From the NCBI GenBank assembly GCA_030077755.1, contig JAQJZZ010000011.1, forward strand, positions 2,418,001 through 2,482,000: 64,000 bases of DNA. Direction: 5' to 3'. Under the pieces are notes generated by a model. That model saw nothing but the letters and a program-made list of their open reading frames with translations, was not told where the DNA came from and ran no database searches. Positions within the stretch are counted from its first letter, which is position 1. Each line of letters begins with the position of its first letter. The DNA is from Filosporella fistucella. Taxonomy: Eukaryota; Ascomycota; Leotiomycetes; Helotiales. The translations under genes and the position numbers were made by a program. Positions 11,311 to 24,171 of the stretch are shown one piece after another.

Positions 11311-13107
11311 ATGGCACCTTCAGCCCTCCTACCAAACGACCTCGATGCCTCCCTCTCTTCAGATCGTCCCAAAATCCTCATACCAGAGAAAGTTTCTCCG
11401 GACGGCCTCGCCCTTCTTTCCCCTCACTTCGAAATCCATCAACCCAAGAATCTCTCCGCCGCAGACCTCATCGTCCAAATTCCATCCTACGATGCCCTCA
11501 TAATCCGTTCCGAGACAAAAGTCACAGCAGAAGTCCTAGCAGCGGCTTCGAGACTAAAAGTCGTGGCAAGAGCCGGCGTGGGAGTCGATAATGTGGATGT
11601 AGATGCCGCGACCAAGCATGGCATTATCGTCGTGAACTCGCCGTCTGGAAATATCGTCGCGGCGGCTGAACATACAATAGCTCTCCTCATGGCAGTAGCG
11701 CGAAACGTGCCCGCAGGAGACAGAACATTAAGAAATGGAGGTTGGGAAAGAAGTAAATTGGTCGGTACAGAGGTAGGTGGCAAGACACTCGGTATCATCG
11801 GATTAGGAAAGGTAGGACTCAAGGTTGCGAGAATGGGTGTAGGATTGGGTATGAAAGTCGTAGCTATGGATCCCTATGCATCTCCTGCCATCGCCTCAGC
11901 CGCTTCCGTTTCCCTGGTTCCGAATCTACAGGAATTGCTTCCTATAGTTGATTTCTTGACTATACATACGCCGCTCATAGCTAGTACGCTGGATCTAATT
12001 GCTGAGAAAGAGCTTGCTACTATGAAGAAAACGGCAAAGGTGCTGAATGTGGCTCGTGGTGGCGTGTATAATGAGGCTGCTCTTTTGGCTGCGATCGAGA
12101 ATGGAATTATTGCTGGGGCTGGTCTCGATGTTTTCACTTCTGAACCACCTGCTCCTGGCTCGGCGGCTGAGGCTCTTTGTCGCCATCCAAAAGTTGTTGC
12201 TACTCCTCATCTTGGAGCTAGTACAGGTATGTGCCCTTCCCTCTTTTCATAATATAAATACTACCCATTCTCTCTTCTCTCATCCAATTCCTCCCTCTCC
12301 AGATCAAAATAAATCTAACACCCACCAGTCGAAGCCCAAGAAAACGTCTCCCTAGACGTCTGCTCCCAAGTCCTCTCCATCCTCCAGGGCGGTCTCCCCA
12401 CCTCGGCCGTCAACGCGCCCTTAATCCTTCCAGAAGAGTACCGCAAACTGCAACCCTTCGTCAAACTGATCGAAAAGATGGGTTCTCTATACACTCAACA
12501 CTATTCCTCCTCTTCCCTAGGCGGAAAAACCTTTTCCCTTATTTACGAAGGAGAACTAGCTTCCATATCCAATACTCGACCCCTTTTCGCTGCTTTAGTA
12601 AAGGGTTTAACAAGCACCATCTCCGACTCAGGAGGAAGAGACGTAAATATCGTGAACGCGAACCTGATTGCTCAACAGAAAGGAATATCCATAAACGAGA
12701 CCCACAACCGAGAATCCTCAAATCTCGTCTACGCTTCCCTCGTAACTCTTCAATCTTCCCAAGGCCATCTAATCTCCGGCTATTGTTCCGGAAAACAAAT
12801 CTTCATTTCCCGTCTCGATCGTTTCAACGCTTCTTTCGTGCCTGAAGGCACGTTATTAGTATTACATAACTACGATGAACCAGGCAAGATTGGAGGTGTA
12901 GGAGGCATATTAGGGAAACATGGGATTAATATTAACTTCATGAGTGTAGCTAGTGTGGAGAGTAGAGATGGGGAGGAGGCAGGTGAGAAGACGCCTGAGA
13001 ATGAAGCGTTGATGATTCTTGGCGTTAGAGGCGTGGTGGGGAGAGAGGTAGAAGAGGATTTGAAGAGGGAAGAGGGTATTTTGGCGGTTAGCGTAGTGAG
13101 GCTATGA
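11311..13107 (+). CDS. D-3-phosphoglycerate dehydrogenase
   Basis: Exons are 11311-12226 and 12329-13107, giving 564 aa. It oxidises 3-phosphoglycerate to 3-phosphohydroxypyruvate with NAD+, the first step of serine synthesis. Visible features are the N-terminal substrate-domain motif ARAGVGVDNVDVDAA (residues 87-100), the Rossmann loop GIIGLGKVG (around 161-169), NVARGG with the catalytic arginine, and TPHLGAST with the catalytic histidine (H300). A long middle allosteric region follows, and then an ACT domain in the last quarter (VLHNYDEPGKIGGVGG), as expected for the serine-regulated long form. The 102-nt intron falls inside the HLGAST-VEAQ segment and contains a tctaac branch site. The frame is open upstream of 11311, but the first good methionine of the family is MAPSALL. 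Confidence 0.93.
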
Positions 13108-14254
13108 ATCGGGCGTCGTTTTTCTATTTTTCAATTTTCTCCTATCTATGATTCTCGGCTTTTGGGCGTAGGGGGAGGTTTTGTGGGTGCTGGGCGATAG
13201 CAGGAGAGAGGGAGAGGATAGAAGAGATAAAATACTTCAACGTGTTTTAACTAGATAAAATGGAATTAGTAGAGGGAAAATAAAGCTTTGATTCTAGTTA
13301 TCTCCTCAAAGTACGTGTGTTTTTGGGGTGTAGGCGAGGTTTGCTTACGTACGCTGTGACAATAATATTGGGAAGGTAGGGATGTCTTAAGGGGAAGGAG
13401 GGTGAGGGATGTGAGGGAGGATGGAAGATAATTTGGTCGTGTCAATAATCTAGAATTGAGATTCAATATCTAATTATCTATAATCTATCTTATCACTCTC
13501 CCTCCCTCTCTCCCACCCTCAAAAGCCCCTCAAAATCCCTCTTTCCCCTTCCAAAATCCTTCCTCCAAAATAGGAACAGAAGAAGATCCATCGATTTCTA
13601 TAGATAAACCAGCAGACCGCTCAGCACCCACCAAAGTGAGATTAAAGACTATTATAATCTGTTACTCACGGCTGGGCGAGAAAGGGAATGTGAGGTAAAT
13701 GTGCGTGACGCGTGATACAAGTGGACGGTTTTGGGTGAGGATGGAGGTGGGTTGGGGTTGGAATAGGAGTCGAGAGGTGAGGGGAGTTGGGTATTTATCT
13801 GAGCTGGGGTGAGGTGAAGACAGGGAGGACTGGTGGGAGAGTGTGGGGAGAGCTATGAATAGGGTGATTTAAGGGATAGATTGTTGATTGTTGATATGAT
13901 GGAAGATGGGGTGTTGAGTATGGGGTTGGTGTGGAGTTGGTATGAGACTACTTGATAGTGATCTAGAGTAGTGTGTGGATGAGAGGATTGTAGATAATAT
14001 GCTCTGGCACAGATTTGCATGATTTAAGGATAATAAGTTGTGTGTGGGTGTATGGAATTGGAAACGGGAGAGTGTATTGATATCTACTACATCGCACTAC
14101 TCCACACAAAGATAACTGAAGAAACTCATATATTCTTATTTTTTTGAAGGGTATCCACAGAAATTACATTATAAACCACCCCCAACTCCCTCCTTTCCAT
14201 CTAATTAAATTTATGCATGAGATATCTACAACCCCTCTTTCTCTCCACGTACGA
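13108..14254. other. Convergent intergenic, purine-rich stretch
   Basis: This lies between the 3' ends of two convergent genes. The plus strand is markedly G/A-rich from about 13680 to 13960 (runs of ggtggg, gaggtg, ggggttgg). I see no coding frame or RNA gene. Confidence 0.5.
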
Positions 14255-17200
14255 CTACACACCAGGCAAAGGTTGGAAATCCGCAAAATTAGGCCAATTC
14301 CCAAGTCCAGCCGGATCGCCACCAATCCTAACATATGTACTATAACTCGGTGTCCCATTACTCAGTACGAAAAGTTGGAACCACCCTGGTGGACACACAT
14401 GTGCGTCAGGAGGAGCGGTTATAGTGCAGGAAGTGCCGGAACAGGTTATAGCTGGTAACAAAGTGCGTTGACCCATGCTATTCCCATGAGTAGAGGATTC
14501 AGCGCCGAGCAGAGAAGCGGTTATTACACCGCCAGAGCCGGAAGTGAGGGTTAAGGGGATAGCAGCGCCGTATGCCCAATCTGTATTCTGCATCGTGAAG
14601 GTAGGACGCGGGTTTCCATTAAGTAGGTAAGGGGGAACAAAGACCTCTACCCTATATTCCTGGGCGAAACGTTCGTCTTCTGGGTCTGAACCAGAGACTA
14701 GAACACGTCCATCTTGAAGCAAGATGGCTTCGGAGTGGTATAAGCGGTCGATGGTAGTGTTGGCCATGACGGACATGCGTTGGTTGACGGGTTTAGACGG
14801 ATCGTAGAGAACTGCGTTATTATTTGGGCGGGTGGCTAGACCGAATCCTGCGCGGCCTTGTTGGCCTCCGTTGAGGATTAGGTAGGTGCCGTCTGCGAGG
14901 GCGGTCATGCAGGAGATTACGCGTGCGGAGGGCTGGGATGATTAGTTTGGATATAGGAAATAAGGGAGAGAGGGACAAACCATGCGTTCGATGGTCCAGT
15001 TCTGGTTGACCACTTCTGGTTGGATGGAGACGCAGTTGTCGAGTGCTATTTCTGGGCCCTGATGACTTTTGTTAGTGCTATCATAGGGTCTGAATAGGAG
15101 GGGACTTACAGGTGTAGAACCACCACAAATAAGAACACCTAATGGCTCAGAATATGGTGCTTTCTGAGGCAATAAAACAGCTGTTCCTTCGAATGGATAT
15201 GTTCTCCCACCATCAAAATTATTCACTGCACCTGGGATATTAGGAAGCGTTCTGGATGTAACCAAAGAACCTTCGTCCAAAATCCGTGCTTCGTTGTAGT
15301 AAGCTGCGAAAACACCGCCGGTAGGAAGAACAGCTAGGTAGGGGTAGAGATTATATGGATCTGTGCGTTGAAGCCAGTCGCAGTAGAGAACTCCTCCTGC
15401 TTTGGGCAAAATTTCAAGGGTTGGTACTGGAGCACCATTTGAACCTTGTTGGCCACCGACGACGAGGATGGATCCGTTTGCCTGTTCTCATTAGTATTTG
15501 TCAATCAGATGCAGGAAGGAACTTACCATGATCATGGCTGTAGGATACCATCTTCCATTCTGCAATGAAAGCTCATTGACATTCTCTTGCCAATCATTCT
15601 TACCAGCCACTCCAGGGCTTCCATCGGGAGAATAAAGTCTGATACCATACGTAGCATCATTTGCCCAGCCTCCGACATTGATTTGTCGTCCGGCCTTATC
15701 AGGTAATGTCAAGCCGGCAGCACAGAAAACATCAGATTTGACGTGCATAGGTCTCCAAGCCGCCGTGAAATTGTTCAACGATCCCAAATCGAGTTCGTAT
15801 GCGCCGGTGGTGTTTGGAGCACCTGTACCAAACTTTTCAAGGAATGTTACTTTGCCTTTGATGGTTTGGGAGGTGATTAGTGGAATGACGACACCACCGA
15901 TTAGGAATTGGTATTGGCCAGCTGCTGCACCGGATGGGTAGTGCCACTTATATAGATCGCTGCCTGTCCAGGCATAGTATGAGATACGGGATGGACCACC
16001 ACAGATTGTGGTTGGGTCGCCGGAACATTGCATGTTACAATCAGATTCTGGAGTCGTGGTAGCACCAGAATTGGTAATATCAGAGAAGTCTCCACAATCT
16101 GGGTAGAGTCAGTAAGGGTAAGATATCATGCGTGAGCGATACTTACAGCATTCAGATCCAAACTCCATTCCACCAGCTGGGTATCCAAATTGTGAGCACA
16201 GACTCAAACAGTGAGTTGCAGTATTATTCTCAATCATGTTAGTGATTCTGTATGGGAAAGTTCTCGCATCCGCGTTATCACTGTCATGTTATCAGCAGAC
16301 AAATTCAAAGCGTGATCGGGAAACTCCTTACGTCAAGCATCCTTGGTATGTCCAATTGCCAGGAAGAGAAGAATTCTGTGCCTTTGGTGGTTGATACACG
16401 GTAAGGTTCCCAGTGTTATAGATACTCATTCTGTCACCAGCACCGCATTTCTCTACCGTGTTACCGGGGCAAGACATGCCGCAATCGGTTTCAGGTGTCA
16501 ATGTGGCGCCGTTTCTGATGTACTTGTCGCAGAAGCTTTTTTATGTTAGAAACGTTCAATAGTTCGAATGGGGAAATATACCATTGTACGCCATATTCCA
16601 TTCCCGCAACAGTGTATCCAAGACCCAAGCAGGTATTGACACAAGATTCAACAGTGTTCTGTTGATTGTCGCTTTGCTGATACATCATGATACGACCATT
16701 GAGATTATCCCTATAACAACCTCCATACTTCCAGCCTGAAGGCAGTCCAGTAGCGGCACTGCTCGCCGAAGTGGAAGATGAAGAGCTAGTCGCTGTTGGG
16801 CTGATTGTTCCAGAGGTACTGCTTGAGACTCCAGCGTAATAAGAGTAAACATTCAATCTGTCTGGCCCACCACAAGCTACTCATTCATTAGTATCCTTGT
16901 TCTATTCCGACGAACGTTGAAACTTACTCTCTGTAGCATTTCCATTACAAGCCATGTTACAATACTGATTTCCATCTGGCGCTGGACCTCCACCATTTTG
17001 GAAAGAATTGTCGCAGTCTAATCAGCTTGTCAATGATTGTTGAAAGGGAGGGACAGGAAAACCTACAGCATTCACCACCATACTCAACACCAGCTAGTGT
17101 GTACTTTCCGAGTAAGCATTGAGCGGTACATAGTTCGACAGTCATGGCACCACCTCCACCTGGTACTTGTACACCATTTGCCAAAGTACGTGCCCCGATT

Positions 17201-20191
17201 GCATCAACATAACATCCAAGAGGATACCAACCCACTGCTTTTGTTGGCGAGGGTGTTCCTGATGAGGAGGAGGATGTCAATGAAACTGAGGAGCTTGAAG
17301 ATACGCTTGAGCTGCTTGTGCTTGATACTGAGGAGGATGAATTGCTGCTTATGCTGCTGGATACCGAAGAGGATGAGCTGCTACTTGTCGAGGAAATCGA
17401 CGAGGATATGCTACTATTCGTACTTGAAGCCGATGACGACGAAGAGCTGCTTGTACTAGAGACCACCGAAGAGGAGGAGCTACTCGAGACGCTGCTTGAC
17501 GATGAGGAAGAGCTCAAACTGCTCGATACCGAGCTAGAAGACGACGAAGCCACTGATGAAGACGAGCTCAAACTACTCGAACTCGACGTACTTGAAACCA
17601 CGACACTAGACGAGGACGAGGCAACGAATACCTGAAATTGATAGACATTGAGTCTATCACCACCTCCACAAGTCTGTGCTGGGTTTCCATTACATGCCAT
17701 ATTACAGCCACTAGCTGCTGGCGCACCGTAGTTCTTGAACGAGTTATCGCAGTCTGTAATAATTAGTCTTTTGCATATCTTTGATTTTTGACGTGGGAAG
17801 ATGACATACAGCATTCACCAGCATATTCCAGGCCAGCGAGTGTGAAACCAGCATTCTTGCAGGCATTCTCACATAGCTCTACTGTCATGATATTTCCATT
17901 GCCGTAGATGGGAGTAGAGAGTGTACGGGCTCCAACTGAATCATTATAGCAGCCTAAGCTAGTCCACCCGGAAGTTGGGATTGCGGTTTGAGATGTGGAT
18001 GTAGATGTTGATGAGACGGGGACTGAGGAGCTGGCTGTGGTTGAGCTGCTGACGCTCCCTGAAGTGAATGTATAAAGACTGAGTCTGTTTCCGCCACCAC
18101 TTGAGGTTGTGAGTATGATACATATAAAAGTCATGTGACGAGTGACTTACCAGGTCTGAGTAGCATTACCATTACATGCCATATTGCAGCCTACATTGCC
18201 GTCTGGTGCTGGCGCACCCCCGTTTCGAAGAGCGGTGTCGCAATCTGGACAATGTTAGCTATGTAAAAGACACTCAGATATCATACTTACAGCATTCTCC
18301 AGAGTACTCTGTTCCAGCAATTGTGTAACCAGCCGCTTTACAGCTTGATTGACACAATTCATTGGTCATGATACCACCGCTTCCATAAATTGCATTGCCG
18401 AGGGTCCTTGCGCCAATTGCATCCGTATAGCATCCCGTAAAGACCCAAGATGGAGCGCTGGATGCGAGAGGTGATACGGAAGCTGATGTGGATTGGGAGC
18501 TGCTCGCGACGCTGTTGGCGCCGGATGATGAAGAGGCAGTGGATGAAGCCACTGAGCTGCTAGAACTGGGACTAGACGATGGAATTCCGAATCGGAAGAC
18601 GGTCAGACGATTGCCTCCTCCACACATCTCTGTTGCATTACCCTGGCATGGCGTATTGCAAGTTGTTGGGTCTGTTGCGAGAGCTGCTGCATTTCGGAAT
18701 TGACTATCGCAATCTATTTCTGTACGTTAGATTCTTTGCAATCTAGTCAGGGCTATTTATAGACTTACAGCATTCAGAATAATACTCAAGACCGGCCATG
18801 GTAAATCCTCCCGCGGCACATTTCGATTGGCATAGTTCCTGAGTCATGATAGCTGCATCTCCGAATTGCTGGCTAGCGAGTGCTCTGCCTCCAATGTTAT
18901 CAACCCAACAACCAATTCCATACCAGCTCGGTGTAGCTGAAGGGGCTGCAACTGCGGCTGCGAGCTGGGGTTGAGGGGTTGATGTCGAGGAAATCGAGAT
19001 CGATGAGGCAGCTGGAATCGATGTTGATGAGGCGACTGCACTCGAGCTGGTGCTTGAAATTACTGAACTTGACGACGATGCTGAGGCAACTACCGAGCTT
19101 GATGTCGATGATACAGGAACCGAGCTACTTGAAGAACTCGATGTGGTTGATGGAATACTGCTGCTTGTCGAGACCAGAGGGTTGGGAACAGTATTGTTAT
19201 ATCCATACACATCTAGATAGCTTGCACCACCGCAGAGTTCTGCATTGGTCAGTCAGCAAGTCATATTTCATGAAAATCAGACAGAAAGTACCAGTAGCAT
19301 TTCCATTGCAAGGTTGGTTGCATCCCTTATAGCCATTCGTAGCAGGCTTGCCTCCATTAGAGAATTGGTTGCCACACCCTAGAGAACTTTGTTAGTGACA
19401 TCACATGATCCTCGTACTTTGAAACTTACAGCATTCTCCAGCGTTCTCCACACCAGCTAGCACATATCCAGCATTTTGACATGATGATACACAATTGAAG
19501 ATCGTATTGTTGTTGCCACCACCTGGGACATCCACGCCCGTGGTCAATGTACGACCAGTTGTACCTTCTGTATAGCATCCATAGAGTGCCCACAAGTCTG
19601 TCCCTTTACTGGTCACAGCACTTTTCGCCGTCTGATTGCTTGAAAAGACAGTGATTCTGTTCGATCCACCACAAGCCTCAGTATTATTTCCTGAGCAACC
19701 GTAACTGCAATCAGAAGATGTAACATTTGTCTCCTGCGTCAAATCGTCGTTGCCACAAACTGAATCTAAATCAGCCACCTGCAACCATAAGATGGTCCAA
19801 ACGGTGGTGTATCACGTGATACAATATCGTCTGAGGGTATTCTTACAGCATTGTGATGAGTATTCTGTTCCAGCGTGGAGGAAGCCTTTGGTAGCACAGA
19901 ACATGATACATGATTCCTGGGTCATTCCAGTATCATTCGAATACATAGCACCACTCAGGGTGTGGGAGAATTGTTGATCCACATAGCACGATGAATATGT
20001 CCAGTTAGTTGGTAGACTCGACGAGATAACGACATCTCGTTTGTTCAGTACAGCAGGGGATGCTGAAGATGTTGAAAACTATCACGTGGATCTGATTAAA
20101 TGCAACTCCAATATAGTATATGAGGCGCAATGGAACTTTTACTAACCAATGTCTGCAGCAGGACCAACAGGGACAATCCTCTCGAAGCCAT
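14255..20191 (-). CDS. Secreted glyoxal/galactose oxidase-like copper radical oxidase with eight WSC domains
   Basis: The 17-exon model encodes 1693 aa. Exon 5' ends on the minus strand are 20191, 20078, 19759, 19378, 19239, 18713, 18244, 18099, 17753, 17017, 16876, 16535, 16280, 16098, 15481, 15058 and 14932. A signal peptide (MASRGLSLLVLLQ) and a KR site near residue 27 precede eight WSC carbohydrate-binding domains at about 45-135, 155-245, 340-435, 482-570, 610-700, 840-930, 968-1055 and 1078-1168. Each ends in a CGG/CGA-type motif, and Ser-rich linkers separate several; the longest precedes domain 6. The rest is an AA5-type catalytic propeller with all expected copper ligands: C1253 (DVFCAAG) and Y1312 (RWYP) for the Tyr-Cys cofactor, Y1533/H1534 (LYHSEA) and H1617 (SSTHGNSMGQR). 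A DUF1929-like domain closes it. The expected activity is aldehyde or alcohol oxidation with H2O2 release at the wall. The substrate is unknown. Confidence 0.93.
16960..17640 (-). repeat. Ser-rich mucin-like linker and flanking WSC unit
   Basis: At about 17255-17635 the minus strand encodes an almost pure Ser linker (SSSS with V, T, L, A spacers) between WSC domains 5 and 6. The DNA is a degenerate agctcg/gaggag repeat. Such linkers are usually heavily O-mannosylated in WSC proteins, which is family knowledge. Confidence 0.7.
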
Positions 20192-22631
20192 CTTGGCACG
20201 TTTCGAGTAAACACAGAGGGTATCACGCAAACCAAACCGACATTCAAATGAAGAAGTCGACAAGATGAATAAAAATTGACGCGTGTTGTTCAAACAGGAA
20301 GTGAGCAAGGGAAGATGGAGAAGAGAAGGTAAATCTATTCAGATTCACCGACACGTAAGCGACTCATGGACGAGACATTGGAAGAAGCTGTTCAGGAAAT
20401 TGACACTCAGCCTGACAGCTAGAACAGGTCTAGGCTATGCTTGCCGTGCATTACGCTTCGTAGAATCAGTCGAGAATTTGAGCTGAGAAGCCACAAGTAG
20501 ATAAGGTGGCTAGGTATGCTGTGAGAGAGCGGAGTCCGGGATAGGATCCTGGGCTGCAGTTCGTGAGCTGATTCCACGGGCCAGTGGCTACGACGGGAGT
20601 AGTTGACATTGGCCGATATTAGGGCCTGAGGGTGATTGATCTGGATATACCGCGCGCATGGCATGGGATGACATGGGATGATAGCACGGGAGGGCATGGC
20701 AGAAAGCTGAATGTGGAATTTGGAGGCTCGAGGCTCGCGGCCATGGGGATTTTGTAGCGGTGGTAGGGAAATGATCCTAGTGTGGTCGGTGATTTTGACA
20801 GCAACATCTTGGAGACATGGCAGGACACCATGGGCCGATCTTCCAGGCTTTCGTTCGGGTGCAACCAAGAATACGACCCTGATTGTCGGTATTGGCATAG
20901 CAGCAAAAGGATTTGAGCTTTGGCATGCGGGTAGAATAGACGGCGTGAATACTTACTTAGGTGATAAGAGCTGAACAGCCTTGAGAATGTTGGGGAGACC
21001 CGCAGACAAGAGCTCTCGAAGTGTCAAGACTCGCGAACAATAGCTTGTATGTACGGAGGTATGTAGCGAACATGACAACGCAGAGTGGAGTACGAAGGAA
21101 GCATGGCGAAAAAAAATAACGCTCAACAGTTAGGGTGGTAGGTTCTCGAATAGCAAGGCATCTTGCCCCACTCTCAATCTACCTTACTAGGATATCAATC
21201 CATCTTCGTAGTAGTTGCAGCGAGGCGGCCAGCCATGGGACGATGAGATAATTCGGACATGCCAAAATCGACCAGGGAGGTTATCAAATAGGTAATGTTT
21301 TGGCATAAATGCTCTGACCGAATGCACTTAATATCGATACGATACGGGCCAGCCTTGCGTGTGCATGCATGATAAGCAGGGGCTACTTATTCACAATGTT
21401 GCATCGAGCATGTTTGTTGGCGCCGAGTCCATGCTCATATACGAGGGTATGCATATTGGCCGCCAGGCAGTGGAAATGAGATTATCGAAAGAGGCGTCGC
21501 TGGAGGTCGGAATAGGCTCTGAAACTAGCCCCGAAAGGACCGTTATCGCATTATCTATTCTTCCGCTTAAACGTTTCTATCTACCCAATCAGATATCACT
21601 AAACAGCTAGTCTGAATCCTGTAGGCCGAGATCCCACTTTTAGTGTCAGACTGGTACTTTCTGGGGTGTAGATGCGGCGTTTTTAGGTGTTAAAGCTTGG
21701 CATCTAGTGCTGATCTTTTGCCCTGAAGAGAGTCGACGGTTAGACTTTGGGTTCGTGTTGAGTCAGCCCCTATTCTGCTTTGAGAACGTGTCTCAGGTCC
21801 AGACGAAGGGGAGACCTCCGCTTTGGGATTCAGCGGGGAGAGATTGAACTAAACATTTTGGAATTGACTTCTTTGCTGGCCGTGCAGAAAAGGCTTTTTG
21901 GTAAGCACTTTTTGGGACGATGGGATTCTTCAACATTGTCCACACGGCCAGAATCAGAATTATGAGACTTATCATCCCGTATTGAAGAAATGCATGAGCA
22001 CTGCCAGCTGTGGTGCAAAGGTACCAGACGGCTGGTTGGGACGGCATTTGCCCTGTTTTCTTTGACATGCCAAGCCGAGTGAACTCCGGTACACTGCATC
22101 ACCAAGACTCTTATCCGTGGTTCTTTCGATGGGAAAACCCATTCCAAGTTTTCCGATTTTTCTTCGCCATGGTCGACTATGATATCTAGGCAATAAGACC
22201 CTAAGAACCCTAGACCCTCTATCTTGGACTTCATATTTCTAACAGCTAGACCTTCGATCGCAATGATATCCAAAGGGAGGGCTATAAGCTTTGCTAGCGA
22301 TTGAGGTAGCCTTGTAGATTCTAGATGCCATTTATAGACTCGTGCTAGAAATGGGCTACTCGTAGAGGTTGCAGCAAGCGAACCTTACCGTGAATTGAAT
22401 TAAGTTCCTGGCTAACGCACGCCCCTTCAAGCGGCCCCTGCATAGCTATGACTGCATCAATTCGTCACATGCGAAAGTAAACAGAGAGCTTAGAAAAAAA
22501 GTCGTGTAGATTCATGAATTCGTCGCGATAAGAGGATTATCAAAAGAGATCATGATCAGAGCATGTAGAATCATTAAATACAGATAAATCAATCAAGGAT
22601 ATTATCGCAACCAACGCCAAAACCCAGAAAT
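20192..22631. other. Gene-free stretch
   Basis: No supportable gene lies in these 2.4 kb. The longest frames (for example about 21830-22273 on the minus strand) have no recognisable motif or splice support. It includes the promoter of the WSC oxidase gene at its left end. Confidence 0.45.
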
Positions 22632-24171
22632 CTATTTGCAGGCACCTTCACTCCACATCTTGACACTCTTGATTGTCATACCACGCTCAGTTCCATTACC
22701 CCAAGTAGGGTACCAGAGACTTTGTGCTTGCCAGAACTCGAGAGGCGCGGTATAACTTCTATCTCCCCAGGGCTTAGAAGATACTCCGTCACTAGAAAGA
22801 ATTAGAATTGATCTGTAATCTCCAGAGGGTAAAGTCTTACCTGAAGTATCCATTTGTGCCTCCAACGGCAACATTCAAGATCAGATAGAAAGATTGATCA
22901 AAAGGAGTGTTTCTTTTCCCAGTTTGACTCCATGGATCATGAAGCGCGGAATGATTGACAATAGCTTGTCCAAAATGACCACGATCCCACATTCTTGAGT
23001 ATTTCGTTTGAAAATTGATGAAGAAGACTTGAAGCAAGCGATTGTCGATATAGGTGAAGAGATATTTCTCGCTCCACTCCAGACCGTACGTGCGGAAAGA
23101 ATCGCTGTAATCCTGGCGTCTAATGTTGTGCTTGCCTTGGGTTCTCCAGAATGCATCTACCTCAGAGATGGGACCCCAATGAAGGGCAGAGCCGACACTA
23201 TCCCTTCCATCAGGGTAGTCATCCCCAGAGTTGCCTCTGCTCTCTGCGATATCAATCTCACCACTCTGTGGCCATTCGCCATAAACACTATCTTCTGGCA
23301 TCATCCAGATGGCTGGCCAGAGCCAATCTCCTCGAGGCATCTTTGCGACAACTTCAACACGACCATAGGTCAATGTCTTTTTGCCTTTTGTTGTAAGACG
23401 AGCACTTCGGACTGGGTTGATGATATCGCCAGTGGTCTTATTGCTTCGAATGGAGCATGGACCTGTTCCATCTGGTGAAGTGCAATCACCAGTGGTAGTG
23501 AGATTCAAGACATATCCATCGACCATTTGATCCGGTGTTATATCGGTGGTCTCGGTAGTGAGGGTTGGGACGATATGTAGGCCTTGAGCATCGGTGAAGG
23601 AGTTCTTTGGATCAGTGGTAGTCCAGTCGAATGAACCTGTTCCATAACCTCCACGTTGTACTTCATGTGACCAAACATCCTTATTGATCTCTGTAAACCG
23701 ATCCTCAAGTATGAGACAGTACTAGACAAGTTAGCAGTGTCATAAAGTATCATGATAGACATCTTACCTGATTGTCAGGAACCCCACTCCAAGCGAGATA
23801 ACACATGAAGGCACCAGCTATCAATCCAAGTAGACAGCCTCCCCAAAAGATATAATAATCCCACTTTCTACGCTTGATTGGTGTCTCCTTCCAAGGTTTC
23901 TCATACCTGTAAAGTTAACTGATGCTCCAAGTTATGGATGAAAGCGAACTTACTCTCCAGTTAGACGTGCACTTTTGAACCGACGTTCAGGCCTCACAAT
24001 AACCTCTTCCACAAGAGATGGAGCACCGGTGCCGTAACGTCGTACCGAGTTGAGTGTAAGATGTTTGGAGGTTGTAGAGACCGCTCTACTTCTGACTGAA
24101 GCCTCTGGACTCCTGCTTCTAGGTGTCCTAGCTGGGGTTGAAGTGATTTCCATACTTAAACGACTAGACAT
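22632..24171 (-). CDS. Membrane-anchored GH16 family beta-glucanase-like protein
   Basis: Exons are 24171-23954, 23906-23768, 23721-22841 and 22791-22632, giving 465 aa. Residues 1-88 form a basic Ser/Arg-rich cytosolic tail without a signal peptide. One transmembrane segment lies at about 90-112 (YYIFWGGCLLGLIAGAFM), so the topology is type II with the catalytic domain outside or in the lumen. The GH16 domain starts at LEDRF. It shows the catalytic signature GEIDIAE with E274 (nucleophile) and E279 (acid/base) around D276, followed by WPAIWM-like and GLEWSE motifs. The layout is close to fungal GNBP/laminarinase-type GH16 proteins. A KRE6/SKN1-type role in beta-glucan assembly is possible because both are type II, but the N-terminus is not clearly SKN1-like. 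The GT2 gene starts divergently 1.85 kb away. Confidence 0.85.

Noticed and set aside
17318..17635. Long plus-strand frame rich in D, E and L
   Set aside because: It is the antisense of the Ser-rich linker of the WSC oxidase; the composition follows from the repeated serine codons on the other strand.
21793..22273. Minus-strand frames of up to 147 codons
   Set aside because: No protein-like motif, no splice support and mixed composition; most likely random open frames.
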